NCBI GenBank assembly: GCA_947630385.1 | Contig: CANRHG010000074.1 | Coordinates: 1 to 8,458, forward strand | Source of the DNA: an uncultured Eubacteriaceae bacterium | GTDB lineage: Bacteria > Bacillota > Clostridia > Eubacteriales > Eubacteriaceae | Reading direction: 5' to 3' | DNA: 8,458 nt | Shown: one piece after another, positions 1-6,451 of the stretch | Numbering within the stretch: the first letter of the stretch is position 1 | Layout: every line of letters begins with the position of its first letter | Made by a program: the position numbers and the translations under genes | The notes under the pieces: model-generated | Told to the model about the DNA's origin: nothing | Database searches by the model: none | Seen by the model: the letters and a program-made list of their open reading frames with translations, nothing else

Positions 1-81
1 CCGTCTTAGGTGTGGGTCGGTCTCAAAGAGCGTTTTGATAAAGGAATTAAGCTCCGTTACACTCAGCGTTCTCGAGGTCAT
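1..81 (-). CDS. xseA: Exodeoxyribonuclease VII large subunit, N-terminal fragment (partial)
   Basis: The 27 codons in the window begin MTSRTLSVTELNSFIKTLFE and continue to the window edge with no stop. The pattern VTELN..IK.L.E.DP.L matches the start of the OB-fold domain of XseA, the large subunit of exonuclease VII, which degrades single-stranded DNA in the cytoplasm. The start ATG lies inside nusB, giving a 35-base overlap in another frame. I see no Shine-Dalgarno sequence in front of it, so translation is probably coupled to nusB. nusB followed by xseA is a common Firmicutes arrangement. The remaining roughly 370 or more residues lie outside the window. Identification rests on a short stretch plus the context. 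Confidence 0.82.
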   Translation of the reverse strand, partial: MTSRTLSVTELNSFIKTLFETDPHLRR

Positions 82-502
82 TTTTAGCTATGTTGTTTAA
101 AATCGCGTTGATGTAGCCGGTACTGTTTTCCATTCCGTAAACTTTGGACAGTTCCACGGCTTCGTTGATCGCGATCTCTTTGGGAACCGGTACGCCAACA
201 AACTTCATCTCGGTCACGGCCAGCTCCAGTATGGCCTTTTCCGTCCGGTGCATCTCTTCGAGCGTCCAGGTGCCCCTAAGGTACTTGCGGATAAGATCGT
301 CGATCTCGTCTCGGTTCTCTTTAAACGCTTCTACGACGCTTCCGGCGTATTCGGCTTTTACGCCCTTAAAATCCTTTAGGGCTTCTTCGTCGATAAAACT
401 CTCTAGAATTTCCTGAGTCGGTTGTTCGTCTTCATTGAAATTTAAAGAGAAAATATCCCAAAGCGCGAGTTCGCGTTCTTTTCTTCGTTGTTGTTTTTCC
501 AT
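47..502 (-). CDS. nusB: Transcription antitermination factor NusB
   Basis: This 151-residue protein is the usual length for NusB, an all-helical RNA-binding protein. With S10 (NusE) it binds boxA RNA and supports antitermination in rRNA operons. The N-terminus has the family's basic RRKERELAL helix at about residues 6-14. The C-terminal signature is clear at residues 105-139: VPVPKEIAINEAVELSK, then YG, then a GYINAILNNI helix. It follows the Asp23-family gene but is separated from it by a terminator, so it probably has some promoter of its own. No Shine-Dalgarno sequence precedes the ATG. A TTTAAT box (511-516) ends only 8 bases upstream of it. xseA overlaps its 3' end. Confidence 0.96.
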   Translation of the reverse strand: MEKQQRRKERELALWDIFSLNFNEDEQPTQEILESFIDEEALKDFKGVKAEYAGSVVEAFKENRDEIDDLIRKYLRGTWTLEEMHRTEKAILELAVTEMKFVGVPVPKEIAINEAVELSKVYGMENSTGYINAILNNIAKNDLENAECNGA

Positions 503-510
503 TTTACAAA

Positions 511-516
511 ATTAAA
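511..516 (-). promoter_or_regulatory. Possible -10 box for nusB
   Basis: On the minus strand this reads TTTAAT, five of six matches to TATAAT, and it ends 8 bases before the nusB ATG. Transcription would then start at or next to the start codon. I see no good -35 hexamer at the right distance, so this is a weak call. It is supported mainly by the terminator just upstream and the lack of a ribosome binding site. Confidence 0.25.
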
Positions 517-543
517 TAATCTGCTTTTTCCTAAAATAGCTAT

Positions 544-568
544 AAAAAAAGTGCTCCGATCGGAGCAC
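544..568 (-). terminator. Intrinsic terminator after the Asp23-family gene
   Basis: A perfect 18-base palindrome (551-568, GTGCTCCGATCGGAGCAC) is followed on the minus strand by seven T residues (550-544). It lies 17 bases past the stop codon of the Asp23-family gene and before nusB. It should end or thin out transcription of the efp unit; read-through into nusB is possible. Confidence 0.85.
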
Positions 569-585
569 CGTAAATTCTTTATATC

Positions 586-924
586 TTAGACCGTACTGCT
601 GCCTTCGACGTACATGTTGACAGCGTTGACGGGCTTTCCGGTCATGAGTTCAACGGAGTCTTTTACTTTTATCTGAGCGATTCTACAGACGCTCGGAATG
701 ATCACGTTCTTGTCCGTGATGACGTAAACGTCGATTTCATAGCCTTTGTCGTCTTCCGAGACCACAACGCCCTTGGCGGTCGTTGTCTTCTTTAGCTTGT
801 CGATAAAAATGTCCCGTAGCGGCATGGACGTGGCTTCGATCCCGTCTACGCCCAGCGCGGCCAAACTCGCGATCGAGCAAATCATTTGCGGCGAGATTTC
901 CATCGGTATGATACGGTCTTGCAT
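586..924 (-). CDS. Asp23/Gls24 family (DUF322) envelope stress response protein
   Basis: The 112-residue product fits the small Asp23/Gls24 family. Residues 8-30 (MEISPQMICSIASLAALGVDGIE) match the family's 'I.p.vi..Ia..Aa..v.Gv' start. Residues 63-108 carry the alternating strand and helix pattern EIDVYVI, then NVIIPSVCRIAQIKVKDSVELMTG, then VNAVNMYVEG. Family members are linked to the cell envelope and alkaline stress, but the molecular role of the copy next to nusB is not known. It has no signal peptide or membrane segment. Its ATG follows the stop of the upstream gene by one base, with an AAAGGAAG ribosome binding site inside that gene's end, so the two are translated from one message. 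Confidence 0.9.
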   Translation of the reverse strand: MQDRIIPMEISPQMICSIASLAALGVDGIEATSMPLRDIFIDKLKKTTTAKGVVVSEDDKGYEIDVYVITDKNVIIPSVCRIAQIKVKDSVELMTGKPVNAVNMYVEGSSTV

Positions 925-925
925 T

Positions 926-1348
926 TTAATCTTCCTTTATCTGTTCTAAAAGTTCCTCGGTCAGTTGAAACTTCGTGTTGCAGTTCGGGCAGTAGACCGA
1001 ATCGCTGTCAAAATCTTCAAAATCCGCGTAGTACACGGTATCGCAGTTCGGGCAGACGACTTCGTAAAGGTCTTCATCGTCGTCCAAATCATCCAGATCG
1101 TCGAGATCGAGATCGTCCAGGTCGATCCCCGCAAAAATTGAAGCCAAGAGCTCAAACTCACCCAAAATTTCTTCGAGGAAGGATTCGATATAACTTAAGC
1201 GGCCGTCGATGTCTTCCACGTCGTGGCTCAGATCATCGAGCGCATCGATAAGTTGTACCATGAGCTGTCCCTGATCCCCGTCATCCTCAATTTTTAGACC
1301 TTTGGCCAATCCTTTGATGTAATTTACTTTTTCTGTAACTGAATTCAT
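926..1348 (-). CDS. CD1247 N-terminal domain protein with C-terminal zinc ribbon
   Basis: This 140-residue protein fits the clostridial family named after C. difficile CD1247, which is found between efp and an Asp23-family gene as it is here. The N-terminal part (about residues 3-72) is predicted mostly helical, with YIKGLAKGL near the start and a paired-helix look. Residues 76-93 are an almost pure Asp/Leu run (IDLDDLDLDDLDDLDDDED). The C-terminal part holds two CPNC knuckles (Cys99/Cys102 and Cys120/Cys123), which should bind one zinc ion. No function is established. The layout suggests an adaptor or regulatory protein rather than an enzyme. It starts 4 bases after the efp stop; a GGAAAG upstream is a rather distant ribosome binding site. 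Confidence 0.85.
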   Translation of the reverse strand: MNSVTEKVNYIKGLAKGLKIEDDGDQGQLMVQLIDALDDLSHDVEDIDGRLSYIESFLEEILGEFELLASIFAGIDLDDLDLDDLDDLDDDEDLYEVVCPNCDTVYYADFEDFDSDSVYCPNCNTKFQLTEELLEQIKED

Positions 1349-1352
1349 TGTT

Positions 1353-1910
1353 TTATGCTCTTTCCATATATTCGCCGGTGCGCGTATCGATTCTTATCTT
1401 GTCACCGGTATTGATAAAGACCGGTACGGTGACCGTGGCTCCGGTCTCGACCGTCGCCGGTTTGGTCACGCTCGTGGCCGTGTTTCCGATGGCCGCCGGT
1501 TCGGTTTCCGTCACTTCCAAAACGACGAAGTTGGGCGGGGCCACAGAGAAGGCTTCGTCTTTAAAAAAGCGGATCGTCGCGTTGTCGTTTTCCTTTAAGT
1601 ACAGGATCGCGTCCTCGACCTGATTTTTTTCAAGCGGGATCTGCTCGTAACTTTCCAGGTCCATGAAATAGTAAACTTCCCCGTCGTTGTAGAGATACTG
1701 CATCTCTTTGGTATCGATGTGGGCTCTCGGGAATTTTTCAGTCGGACTAAAGGTCTTTTCGATGACCGCCCCGGTCATAATGTTTTTGATCTTCGTTCTG
1801 ACAAAGGCGGCTCCTTTTCCCGGCTTTACGTGCTGAAAATGTACGACCGTCCAAACTCCATTGTCCATTTCAAAAGTAATGCCGTTTCTGAATTCACCTG
1901 CTGAAATCAT
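1353..1910 (-). CDS. efp: Translation elongation factor P
   Basis: At 185 residues it has the standard EF-P length and should fold into three beta-barrel domains. EF-P binds between the P and E sites of the ribosome and relieves stalling at consecutive prolines. Domain I carries the tip loop VKPGKGAAFVR with the modifiable lysine at Lys32, the same position as in Bacillus subtilis, where it carries 5-aminopentanol. The DLESYEQI segment and the C-terminal DKIRIDTRTGEYMERA are family hallmarks. No modification enzyme gene is in the window. A strong GGGAGGAA ribosome binding site precedes the ATG by 4 bases. It is the first gene of the efp - CD1247 - Asp23 unit. Confidence 0.98.
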   Translation of the reverse strand: MISAGEFRNGITFEMDNGVWTVVHFQHVKPGKGAAFVRTKIKNIMTGAVIEKTFSPTEKFPRAHIDTKEMQYLYNDGEVYYFMDLESYEQIPLEKNQVEDAILYLKENDNATIRFFKDEAFSVAPPNFVVLEVTETEPAAIGNTATSVTKPATVETGATVTVPVFINTGDKIRIDTRTGEYMERA

Positions 1911-1933
1911 AGTTCCTCCCGATGTTTTCCTTC

Positions 1934-1942
1934 ATAGTATCA
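1934..1942 (-). promoter_or_regulatory. Probable extended -10 promoter for efp
   Basis: The minus strand reads TGATACTAT, that is TG, one base, then TACTAT, which is an extended -10 element. It lies about 24 bases upstream of the efp ATG, between it and the broken prmC. The -35 region is poor (about TCGAAA at 17-base spacing), as is often tolerated with an extended -10. Confidence 0.5.
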
Positions 1943-1968
1943 CAAAACCGGAGCGCTTTCGACTTTAA

Positions 1969-2693
1969 CTACTTGCGAAGGAGTACGACGCCCCGAGCTC
2001 TATCTGAGAGGTCCGTAAAAGAGTAGCTGGGCTCGAGTTTGTCTCTCGTGTAGCGCTTACACAGGCGAAAAATTTCTCTCACCTGGGAACTATCCCCGAC
2101 TTCTAGGATCAGCCTTCCACCGCTTACGAGATACTCCGGAGCCCGGTCGATGATCTTTCGATGTACGGGGGGTTACTGACGATCAGGTCAAACTTACCTT
2201 CCACGTTTTCAAACAAATCGCTTTTTATGATCTTGGCTTTGGGATAAAGCTCATCCCTGTTTTTAGTCAGGTACTTGAACACGCCCGGATCGTCGTCTAC
2301 GAGCGTGACCTTACACCCGCTCTCAAGGCCGATACTAAGCCCCAGACAACCGCTTCCGGCGCACAGATCGAGTACCTTCGCGGATTGGGGAAGACTTCTT
2401 AGAGCCTGTTCCACCACGGCTTCCGAATCGGGACGCGGAATAAGCACGCCCGGTCCTACCTTAAAAAGATACCCGTAAAATTCTTTTTCACCCGTCAAAT
2501 AGGCGACGGGAAGGACTTTGGCCCGTTTTTGTACTAGCTCCCAGTAGGCCTTCCTGTCGTACTCGGGTTCTTTCGTGTAAAGCTCGTAGCGCTCACAACT
2601 AGTTAGGTGCATCAGCAAAACTTCCGCGTCCAACTGTGGCGAGTCGGAGCCTTTTTCTCTTAAATAATTGACGGCTTTTTGTAATTTATGCAT
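1969..2693 (-). pseudogene. prmC: prmC (release factor glutamine methyltransferase), disrupted by an internal out-of-frame deletion
   Basis: PrmC methylates the glutamine of the GGQ motif in release factors RF1 and RF2, using S-adenosylmethionine. The open frame 2124-2693 gives 189 residues with the N-terminal helical domain, the PRPDSE segment (87-91), the SAM-binding LDLCAGSGCLGLSIG (108-122) and the catalytic NPPY (174-177). It then reads ERSSTGLRSIS and stops. The PrmC C-terminus continues in another frame from about 2160 to the TAG at 1969: KIIDRAPEYLVSGG, RLILEVGDSS and so on to GVVLLRK. The section that normally lies between NPPYI and this part, about 35-40 codons with the 'EP..AL.GG.DGL..YR' motif, is missing altogether. 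The span is 725 bases against about 840 for an intact gene. The N-terminal piece keeps the motifs but lacks the last core strands, so loss of function is likely. An assembly error is the main alternative. Confidence 0.85.
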
Positions 2694-2715
2694 AAAAAAA
2701 GCACCTTAAGGTGCT
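2694..2715 (-). terminator. Intrinsic terminator after rpmE, also holding the prmC ribosome binding site
   Basis: A perfect 16-base palindrome (2700-2715, AGCACCTTAAGGTGCT) leads into a minus-strand T run (2700-2694). It begins a few bases after the rpmE stop. The T run is followed directly by the prmC ATG. The AAGGTG in the 3' arm is the only Shine-Dalgarno-like sequence at a workable distance from that ATG. Confidence 0.8.
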
Positions 2716-2719
2716 AATA

Positions 2720-2920
2720 CTATTTTAAACCATATTTCCGGTTGAAACGTTCGACACGTCCACCAGAGTCAACGAGCTTTTGTTTACCGGTGAAAAACGG
2801 ATGGCAGGCGGAACAAATTTCCACGCGCAGGTTTTCCTTCGTCGAACCGGTTTCGAATTCGTTGCCGCAAGCGCAGCGAACGGTCGTTCTCTTATATTCT
2901 GGATGTATGTTCTTTTTCAT
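2720..2920 (-). CDS. rpmE: 50S ribosomal protein L31 (type A, zinc-binding)
   Basis: The 66-residue product starts MKKNIHPEYK and ends FNRKYGLK, as L31 does. Four cysteines (Cys16, Cys18, Cys36, Cys39) in the CAC...CSAC pattern mark the C+ zinc-binding form. L31 bridges the 50S and 30S subunits and in many bacteria is swapped for a C- form under zinc shortage; no such paralog is seen here. A strong AGGAGGAG ribosome binding site precedes the ATG. It lies just downstream of rho, a conserved pairing in Firmicutes, but has its own promoter and terminator. Confidence 0.98.
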   Translation of the reverse strand: MKKNIHPEYKRTTVRCACGNEFETGSTKENLRVEICSACHPFFTGKQKLVDSGGRVERFNRKYGLK

Positions 2921-2951
2921 CGGTTCTCCTCCTAAAGTATGTAACCTATAA

Positions 2952-2960
2952 ATTATATCA
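2952..2960 (-). promoter_or_regulatory. Extended -10 promoter for rpmE
   Basis: The minus strand reads TGATATAAT, a perfect TATAAT with the TG extension, located 2 bases after the rho stop codon. Transcription would start near 2945, giving a leader of about 25 bases that holds the AGGAGG site. No convincing -35 is present at 16-18 bases, since that stretch is the end of rho; a TTGACT at 2964-2969 is too close to act as one. Confidence 0.65.
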
Positions 2961-2961
2961 C

Positions 2962-4560
2962 CTAAGTCAAGTTTCGGGTATCGATGCGCTTTAAAAAATC
3001 CTTGTTGCTGTTGGTTTTGCTAAAAGCGTTGAGTACCTTATCGGTCATTTGGGTAGGAGAGGAATCGTACAACTTGCGGATGGAGTAGGCCCCTTTGATC
3101 TCATCTGGCGATAGAAGCAGATCCTCGCGCCTGGTCCCGCTCTTTTGAAGGTTGATGGCCGGAAAAACCCGACGTTGTGCAAGTTCTCGCTCCAGGTGGA
3201 TCTCCATATTCCCGGTTCCCTTAAATTCCTCGAAGACGATGTCGTCCATCCGACTTCCGGTCTCAATTAGGGCTGTCGCGATGATCGTAAGCGAAGCCCC
3301 GCCCTCGATGTTTCGGGCCGAGCCAAAGAGTTTTTTCGGAAAATACAGGCTCTCCGGATCCATCCCACCGCTTAGGGTCCGTCCCGAGGGCTCGACGCAT
3401 AAGTTGTTGGCACGGGTGAGTCTGGTTAAGGAGTCCACGAGTACAACGACGTCTTTTCCCTGTTCGACGAGCCGTTTGGCCCGTTCTAGGACCATCTCCG
3501 AGACGGCCAGGTGGTTTTGCGGGGGTTGATCGAAAGTGGAATAGACGATATCGGCGTCGATCGAGCGCTGCATGTCGGTGACTTCTTCGGGGCGTTCGTC
3601 AACGAGTAAGATGATCAGTTCCACTTCCGGATGGTTTTCCCTGATCCCGCGGGCGATCTCTTTAAGAAGGGTCGTTTTTCCGGCTTTTGGGGGCGCGACG
3701 ATCATCCCACGTTGGCCCTTACCCAGGGGTGAGAAAAGATCGATCATGCGCGTCGACATGACGTTTGAATCGGTTTCTAAGTTTAATTTTTCGTCGGGAA
3801 AGATGGGAACGAGCTTGTTGAAATGTTCGCGGCGGGCCACCAGTTCGGGGATCTCCCCGTTGACGCTTTCGATGTACAAAAGCGCGTCGTAGCGGTCGTT
3901 TTCGCCGGACTTGCGGATCTTGCCGGTGACTTTGTCTCCGGTCCTAAGGCCGTATTTTCGTATCTGGTTGGCGGCTACGTAGATGTCGCCGTCGCCGGGA
4001 AGATAGTTTTTAACGCGTAAAAAGCCATAGCCGTCGGGATTGACGTCTAAGATCCCGGTATGGGACTCCTTAAAACGGGCTTCCGGGTTGGCCTGGGTCG
4101 TCTTCATCAGATTGTCCATCTGCTTGATGATCTCGGTCGTCTCGGTCCCGTTGACCGTTTCAAGGAACAGCATGGCCGCGTATTTTTCCCCGGATTTTGG
4201 CGGGCGTACTTTGCCGCCGACGATGTCGCCCGAACGCAGACGGAATTTCTGGATCTGGCTGGCGGAGACGTAGATTTGCCCGTATTCGGTGTCCGTGTTG
4301 ATCAGGCCAAAGCCTTCCGGACGGATCGTGAGCGGGCCGTCGATCTGTTCGGCCCCGTTCATATCGTCTTTGATCTTACTGTAGGTATTTTTCTTTTCTT
4401 GCTTTTTTACCTCCACCTTTTCTTCTTTTGAATCGAGTACTTTTTCCAGTTCTTCGACGAGTTCCTGTTTTTTTAAGGTGGAGGACTTCTTGATGCCGTG
4501 CTCTTTGGCCAGCGGGCGCAGGTCAACGAGCCGCATGCTCTGAAGATCTTGTTTTGTCAT
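2962..4560 (-). CDS. rho: Transcription termination factor Rho with two tandem RNA-binding cold-shock domains
   Basis: Rho is a hexameric RNA-dependent ATPase and helicase that ends transcription. From the ATG at 4560 the protein has 532 residues, against about 420-430 in E. coli or B. subtilis. Residues 2-45 form the helical N-terminal domain (TKQDLQSMRLVDL, then KKQELVEELEKVL), followed by a charged linker to about 70. Two cold-shock domains follow: copy 1 at 73-138 (EGFG, IYVSASQI, GKVRPPK) and copy 2 at 168-235 (DGYGFLR, IYVAANQI, GKIR). The ATPase core has the P-loop APPKAGKTT (289-297), VDERPEEVTDMQR (320-332), Walker B LVDS (374-377) and the SGRTLSGG and EEFKGTGNMEIHLER motifs. All core motifs are intact. 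ATG 4560 is chosen because GGAG lies 6 bases upstream; an upstream TTG at 4587 has no such site. Confidence 0.97.
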   Translation of the reverse strand: MTKQDLQSMRLVDLRPLAKEHGIKKSSTLKKQELVEELEKVLDSKEEKVEVKKQEKKNTYSKIKDDMNGAEQIDGPLTIRPEGFGLINTDTEYGQIYVSASQIQKFRLRSGDIVGGKVRPPKSGEKYAAMLFLETVNGTETTEIIKQMDNLMKTTQANPEARFKESHTGILDVNPDGYGFLRVKNYLPGDGDIYVAANQIRKYGLRTGDKVTGKIRKSGENDRYDALLYIESVNGEIPELVARREHFNKLVPIFPDEKLNLETDSNVMSTRMIDLFSPLGKGQRGMIVAPPKAGKTTLLKEIARGIRENHPEVELIILLVDERPEEVTDMQRSIDADIVYSTFDQPPQNHLAVSEMVLERAKRLVEQGKDVVVLVDSLTRLTRANNLCVEPSGRTLSGGMDPESLYFPKKLFGSARNIEGGASLTIIATALIETGSRMDDIVFEEFKGTGNMEIHLERELAQRRVFPAINLQKSGTRREDLLLSPDEIKGAYSIRKLYDSSPTQMTDKVLNAFSKTNSNKDFLKRIDTRNLT

Positions 4561-4611
4561 GAAAACTCCAAATTTGTGGAAAATCAAATGAGAATTGTAT
4601 AGAAAGATTTA

Positions 4612-4617
4612 ATTATA
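4612..4617 (-). promoter_or_regulatory. Possible -10 box for rho
   Basis: The 62-base gap between lepA and rho is very AT-rich and holds a perfect minus-strand TATAAT about 52 bases before the rho start. A second candidate, TACAAT, lies a little closer. No clear -35 is seen, and no terminator separates lepA from rho, so rho may also be read from upstream. Confidence 0.35.
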
Positions 4618-4622
4618 TTTTA

Positions 4623-6428
4623 TCAGTCTTCTTCCATTTTTAAAACCGCCATAAACGCCTCTTGGGGAACTTCCACGCGCCCAAAACTGCGCATACGCTT
4701 TTTCCCGGCCTTTTGCTTCTCGAGGAGCTTGCGCTTTCGGGTGATGTCGCCCCCGTAACACTTGGAGAGTACGTCTTTGCGCAGGGCCGACTGCGTCTGA
4801 CGCGCGATGATTTTTGAACCGATGGCCGCCTGGATCGGGATCTCAAACTGTTGTCTGGGGATGGTCTCCTTAAGTTTTTTCGTCATCACCCTGGCTTTAC
4901 GCTGGGCGCTGTCGCGGTGCAGGATAAAGGACAAGGCGTCGACGAGCTCGCCGTTTAAGAGGATGTCGACTTTGACCAGATCGGACGGGCGGTACTCTTT
5001 TAGCTCGTAGTCGAGCGAGGCGTAACCCCTGGTCCTGGACTTTAGGGCATCAAAAAAGTCGTAGATGATCTCGTTAAGCGGCAGTTCGTATTCGAGCGAG
5101 ACCCTGCCCTCGTCGATGTAGTCCATCGTCACGTAATTTCCCCTGCGGTTTTGGCACAGCTCCATGACCGCCCCGACGTAGTCCGACGGGGTCATGATCG
5201 TGGCCGTAACGATCGGCTCCCTGATCTGCCGGATCTTGGCCGGATCGGGGAGGTCGGCCGGGTTGTCGACGATCAGGCTCTCGCTGTCGGTATCGACTTC
5301 GTAGACCACGCTCGGGGCGGTCGTAACCAGGTCTAAGCCAAACTCGCGCTCGAGGCGTTCCTGTATGATCTCAAGGTGTAAGAGCCCCAAAAAGCCACAG
5401 CGAAAGCCCGAACCCAGGGCCAGCGAGTTTTCCGGCTCGAAGACGAGTGAGGCGTCGTTTAGTTTTAGCTTTTGCAGCGCGTCCCTCAGGTCGACGTATT
5501 TTGCCCCATCGGCCGGGTAGATCCCCGAGTAGACCATGGGCGTGACCTGTTTATAGCCGGCCAGGGCTTTTTCTGCCGGGTTTTCTTTGTGGGTGATCGT
5601 ATCCCCCACGCCGGTCTCGGACAGGCTTTTGATACCGGCGATGATGTAGCCGACGTCTCCCGCCTCAAGCTCGTCCGCCTCTTCGAGTTTTCCGGTAAAG
5701 ACGCCGACTTCTTCGACCTCAAAGTCGCGCCCGGTGTTCATAAACAGGATCCGATCGCCCTTTTTGACGGTGCCGTCGACGATCCTCACGCTGATGATGA
5801 CCCCGCGGTATGAGTCGTAGTAGGCATCAAAAATGAGCGCTTTAAGCGGGGCCTCTTTATCCCCGTCCGGTGGCGGGACTTCTTTTATGATTTTTTCCAA
5901 AACCTCGTGGATGCCGATATCCTCTTTGGCAGAGATCAGCGGGGCGTCTTCGGCGTCGAGCCCGATGACGTCTTCGATCTCGGTCTTTACCTCGTCCGGC
6001 CTTGCCGAGATCAGGTCGATCTTGTTGATGATCGGTACGATCTCGAGGTCGTTGTCGAGAGCCAGGTAAGTGTTGGCGAGGGTCTGGGCCTCGATCCCCT
6101 GGGAAGCGTCGACCACGAGCAGGGCCCCTTCGCACGCGGCCAGCGAGCGCGAGACCTCGTAGTTAAAATCCACGTGCCCGGGCGTATCGATCAAATTTAA
6201 AACGTAGTCTTTTCCGTCGTCGCCCCGGTAGTTAAGCCTGATCGCCTGGAGCTTGATCGTGATGCCGCGCTCGCGCTCGATATCCATCGTATCCAGAACC
6301 TGATCGACGATCTCGCGTTTTTCCATCACTCCCGTCTTTTCGATCAGCCGGTCCGCCAGGGTCGATTTCCCGTGGTCGATGTGGGCGATGATCGAAAAAT
6401 TGCGTATATTTTCTTGTTTTTCTTTCAT
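4623..6428 (-). CDS. lepA: Elongation factor 4 (translational GTPase LepA)
   Basis: The 601-residue length and end-to-end content match LepA/EF4, a ribosome-associated GTPase linked to back-translocation and to translation initiation or 30S assembly. GTPase motifs are all present: AHIDHGKST (15-23), RGITIK (54-59), DTPGH (81-85), NKID (135-138) and SAK (166-168). The family's C-terminal domain is intact, ending in GKKRMRSFGRVEVPQEAFMAVLK. Upstream it faces rpsT across a 54-base gap. No Shine-Dalgarno sequence is visible before its ATG. Downstream comes rho, not the hemW/hrcA genes that often follow lepA in Firmicutes. Confidence 0.98.
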   Translation of the reverse strand: MKEKQENIRNFSIIAHIDHGKSTLADRLIEKTGVMEKREIVDQVLDTMDIERERGITIKLQAIRLNYRGDDGKDYVLNLIDTPGHVDFNYEVSRSLAACEGALLVVDASQGIEAQTLANTYLALDNDLEIVPIINKIDLISARPDEVKTEIEDVIGLDAEDAPLISAKEDIGIHEVLEKIIKEVPPPDGDKEAPLKALIFDAYYDSYRGVIISVRIVDGTVKKGDRILFMNTGRDFEVEEVGVFTGKLEEADELEAGDVGYIIAGIKSLSETGVGDTITHKENPAEKALAGYKQVTPMVYSGIYPADGAKYVDLRDALQKLKLNDASLVFEPENSLALGSGFRCGFLGLLHLEIIQERLEREFGLDLVTTAPSVVYEVDTDSESLIVDNPADLPDPAKIRQIREPIVTATIMTPSDYVGAVMELCQNRRGNYVTMDYIDEGRVSLEYELPLNEIIYDFFDALKSRTRGYASLDYELKEYRPSDLVKVDILLNGELVDALSFILHRDSAQRKARVMTKKLKETIPRQQFEIPIQAAIGSKIIARQTQSALRKDVLSKCYGGDITRKRKLLEKQKAGKKRMRSFGRVEVPQEAFMAVLKMEED

Positions 6429-6442
6429 TTTTCTGTATTTTT

Positions 6443-6451
6443 TGTTAATAT
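6443..6451 (+). promoter_or_regulatory. Possible extended -10 promoter for rpsT
   Basis: TGTTAATAT fits a TG-extended -10 with a four-of-six hexamer and lies about 31 bases before the rpsT ATG. No good -35 is seen. The same 54-base AT-rich gap must also hold any lepA promoter on the other strand, for which I could not choose a site. Confidence 0.3.

Noticed and set aside
886..1251. 121-codon plus-strand frame opposite the CD1247-family gene
   Set aside because: Its arginine-rich make-up comes from reading the GAT/GAC-rich acidic repeat in reverse; no start signal.
2124..2693. Treating the 189-residue frame as a naturally short, intact PrmC
   Set aside because: A clear PrmC C-terminus follows in another frame, and the section between is missing, so it is a broken full-length gene.
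3823..4431. Several plus-strand open frames of 65-125 codons opposite rho, and similar ones opposite lepA
   Set aside because: They mirror the codon pattern of strongly conserved minus-strand genes, have no ribosome binding sites and resemble no family.
4561..4587. Longer rho start at a TTG codon adding nine residues
   Set aside because: No ribosome binding site at that TTG, while the ATG at 4560 has GGAG at good spacing.
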